From the NCBI GenBank assembly GCA_964650405.1, contig CAZYTO010000055.1, forward strand, positions 1 through 23,201: a DNA stretch of 23,201 nt, in the 5' to 3' direction. Under the pieces are notes generated by a model. The model searched no databases. It was not told the origin of the DNA and saw nothing but the letters and a program-made list of their open reading frames with translations. This DNA is from CAZYTO01 sp964650405. GTDB lineage: Bacteria > Acidobacteriota > Thermoanaerobaculia > Gp7-AA8. Numbering within the stretch: position 1 is the stretch's first letter; every line of letters begins with the position of its first letter. Positions 21,900 through 23,201 of the stretch are shown piece after piece. Made by a program: the position numbers and the translations under genes.

Positions 21900-23143
21900 G
21901 GGGGATCATTCGTGCGCGCGTACTCATCCCGTTGGCCGTGCTCGTGCTCTTCCTCGGCGGCGGCTGGACCTTGCGCAACAAGCTCGCGGCCGACCGGCAG
22001 GGAGACTGGGTGCAGGTCACGCGGGGCGACCTGGTCACCGGCGTCGAGGTGACGGGAACGCTGATTTCCGCCGCGGGCGGCAGCTTTGGTCCTCCCCAGC
22101 TCAAAGACGTCTGGGACTTCAAAGTGTCGATGATGGCGCCGGAGGGTGCGGAGCTCAAAGCGGGCCAGCCGCTCCTGGCCTTCGACACGACCGAACTGAC
22201 CAAGCGTCTCGACACGAAGACGTCCGAGGCGGAGTCGGCGCGCAAGGAGATCGAGAAGAACCGGGCCGACCTCAAACTCCGCCGGGAGGACGAGCGCCTG
22301 AAGCTGGCCGAGGCGGAAGCCGACCTGCGCAAGTCGGCGCTCAAGCTGGAGGCGCCGTCGGACATCATCGGCGTCAAGGAGCGGAAGCAGGTCGAGCTCG
22401 ATCACGCCCTGGCCGAGCGCCGGGTGCACGACAGCCAGGAGCGCATCGCCGACCTCGAGCGCGCCGCGGCCGCGCAGATCGCCCTGCTGGAGAGCAAGCT
22501 GCAGGCGGCCAGCGCCGTCGTCGCGGCCACGCAGGCCGGCATCGCCGCCATGACCATCCAGGCCCCGCGCGACGGCACAGTCGTCTACACCACCAACTGG
22601 CGCGGCGACAAGAAGAAGGTCGGCGACACCTGCTGGCGGATGGAGCGCGTCATCGAGATCCCCGACCTGAACCGGCTCGTGGCGCAGGGGGACGTGGACG
22701 AAGTGGACGCCGGGAAAGTCACGGTCGGCCAGCGCGTGACGTTCCATCTCGATGCGCATCCGGACGAGGAGTTCCGCGGCACGATCCGGAAAGCCGCGCG
22801 GACCGTGCAGCAGGCCATGACCACGAAGGACCCGCTGAAGGTGCTGCGCGTGGATATCGTGCTCGACCGCTGCGATCCTGCCAAAATGCGTCCCGGCATG
22901 CGCTTCCAGGGCAAGGTCGAGCTGGGCCGTAAACGTGACGCGGTGCTCGTCCCCCGTACGGCCGTGTTTCTCTCTCCGCAGGGCCCGGTCGCCTACCGCC
23001 GCGGCCTCTTCAGCGTCGACGCCGTTTCGCTGCGCCTCGGCGCACAGAACGAAGAATTCGTGACGGTTCTCGGCGGCCTGTCGCCGAACGATCGGGTGAT
23101 GGTGCCGAAAAAGGACGACGGCGAGAAGGGGAAGACGTCATGA
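21896..23143 (+). CDS. Membrane-anchored membrane fusion protein (HlyD/MacA-like)
   Basis: A 415-residue protein with one N-terminal membrane helix (about residues 8-24) and no lipobox. It follows the adaptor layout: VTRGDLVTGVEVTGTL, first lipoyl half (MMAPEGAELKAGQPLLAF), a long coiled coil (about 95-220), second lipoyl half (IQAPRDGTVVYT), and barrel segments (VAQGDVDEVDAGKVTVGQRV). The ATG overlaps the preceding stop, and its own stop overlaps the next start in the same way. Two different adaptors in tandem, one lipid-anchored and one membrane-anchored, suggest a tripartite transporter operon continuing beyond the window. Confidence 0.88.
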   Translation: MRGIIRARVLIPLAVLVLFLGGGWTLRNKLAADRQGDWVQVTRGDLVTGVEVTGTLISAAGGSFGPPQLKDVWDFKVSMMAPEGAELKAGQPLLAFDTTELTKRLDTKTSEAESARKEIEKNRADLKLRREDERLKLAEAEADLRKSALKLEAPSDIIGVKERKQVELDHALAERRVHDSQERIADLERAAAAQIALLESKLQAASAVVAATQAGIAAMTIQAPRDGTVVYTTNWRGDKKKVGDTCWRMERVIEIPDLNRLVAQGDVDEVDAGKVTVGQRVTFHLDAHPDEEFRGTIRKAARTVQQAMTTKDPLKVLRVDIVLDRCDPAKMRPGMRFQGKVELGRKRDAVLVPRTAVFLSPQGPVAYRRGLFSVDAVSLRLGAQNEEFVTVLGGLSPNDRVMVPKKDDGEKGKTS

Positions 23144-23201
23144 CGAGCGAGCGGGCGGCGGCGAGCGGCGCGCGGCAGGGGAGCGGGAGCCGCTCGCCCC
23201 C
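23140..23201 (+). CDS. Start of a third gene in the membrane fusion protein operon (partial)
   Basis: ATG at 23140 overlaps the preceding TGA as ATGA, and the frame stays open to the window edge (about 20 residues, starting MTSERAAASGARQ, Ala/Ser/Gly/Arg-rich). GGGGAAG lies just upstream. Too little is present for identification; by context an ABC transporter subunit is likely. Confidence 0.55.
   Translation, partial: MTSERAAASGARQGSGSRSP

Overview
The window is GC-rich bacterial DNA, most likely from an Acidobacteriota genome. The strongest clue is a secreted protein of the VWFA-related Acidobacterial domain type at 15255-16886. The large number of exported proteins and lipoproteins and the short repeat arrays between genes fit this, but no rRNA or tRNA is present to confirm it. 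There is no prophage, transposase, CRISPR array or RNA gene that I can see. Most of the window is ordinary chromosomal housekeeping and envelope genes.

Layout. 1-400 (minus): 5' part of an ORF that joins a lipoprotein start to the second half of a MASE1 sensor domain. 786-4439 (plus): secreted Ig/PPC/jelly-roll protein, a small BamE-like lipoprotein, and an exported TPR-metallo-beta-lactamase protein. 4524-7242 (minus): small lipoprotein, helical hypothetical protein, and a PBP4-type D-Ala-D-Ala carboxypeptidase. 7282-13799 (plus): orphan ketoacyl synthase with an insertion, a CAAX-type membrane protease broken by two frameshifts, an M3 peptidyl-dipeptidase, and a GH113-like protein. 13872-16886 (plus): Ser/Thr/Ala-rich lipoprotein and the VWFA-related protein. 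16990-18544 (minus): a membrane TPR protein (one frameshift) coupled by a GTGA overlap to a coiled-coil/winged-helix gene split by an in-frame TAG. 18740-20597 (minus): 2OG-Fe(II) oxygenase, then prephenate dehydratase with its attenuation leader. 20733-23201 (plus): two successive membrane fusion proteins and the start of a third gene, joined by ATGA overlaps.

Main observations. (1) A coiled coil with cysteine at almost every seventh residue (9, 16, 23, 30, 37, 44, 58, 65 and, beyond a TAG codon, 107) leads in frame into a winged-helix domain. I know of no described family like it. (2) pheA is preceded by a 23-codon leader peptide with five Phe codons in its first twelve, then a strong terminator hairpin, which is classical phenylalanine attenuation. 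(3) Seven intergenic loci carry degenerate 7- or 8-bp tandem repeats; the units differ, and three loci fold back into long hairpins. Several touch stop or start codons. (4) Three apparent single-base deletions break otherwise intact genes, and at least two can be repaired by lengthening a short run of one base; this points to indel errors in the sequence or to very recent decay.
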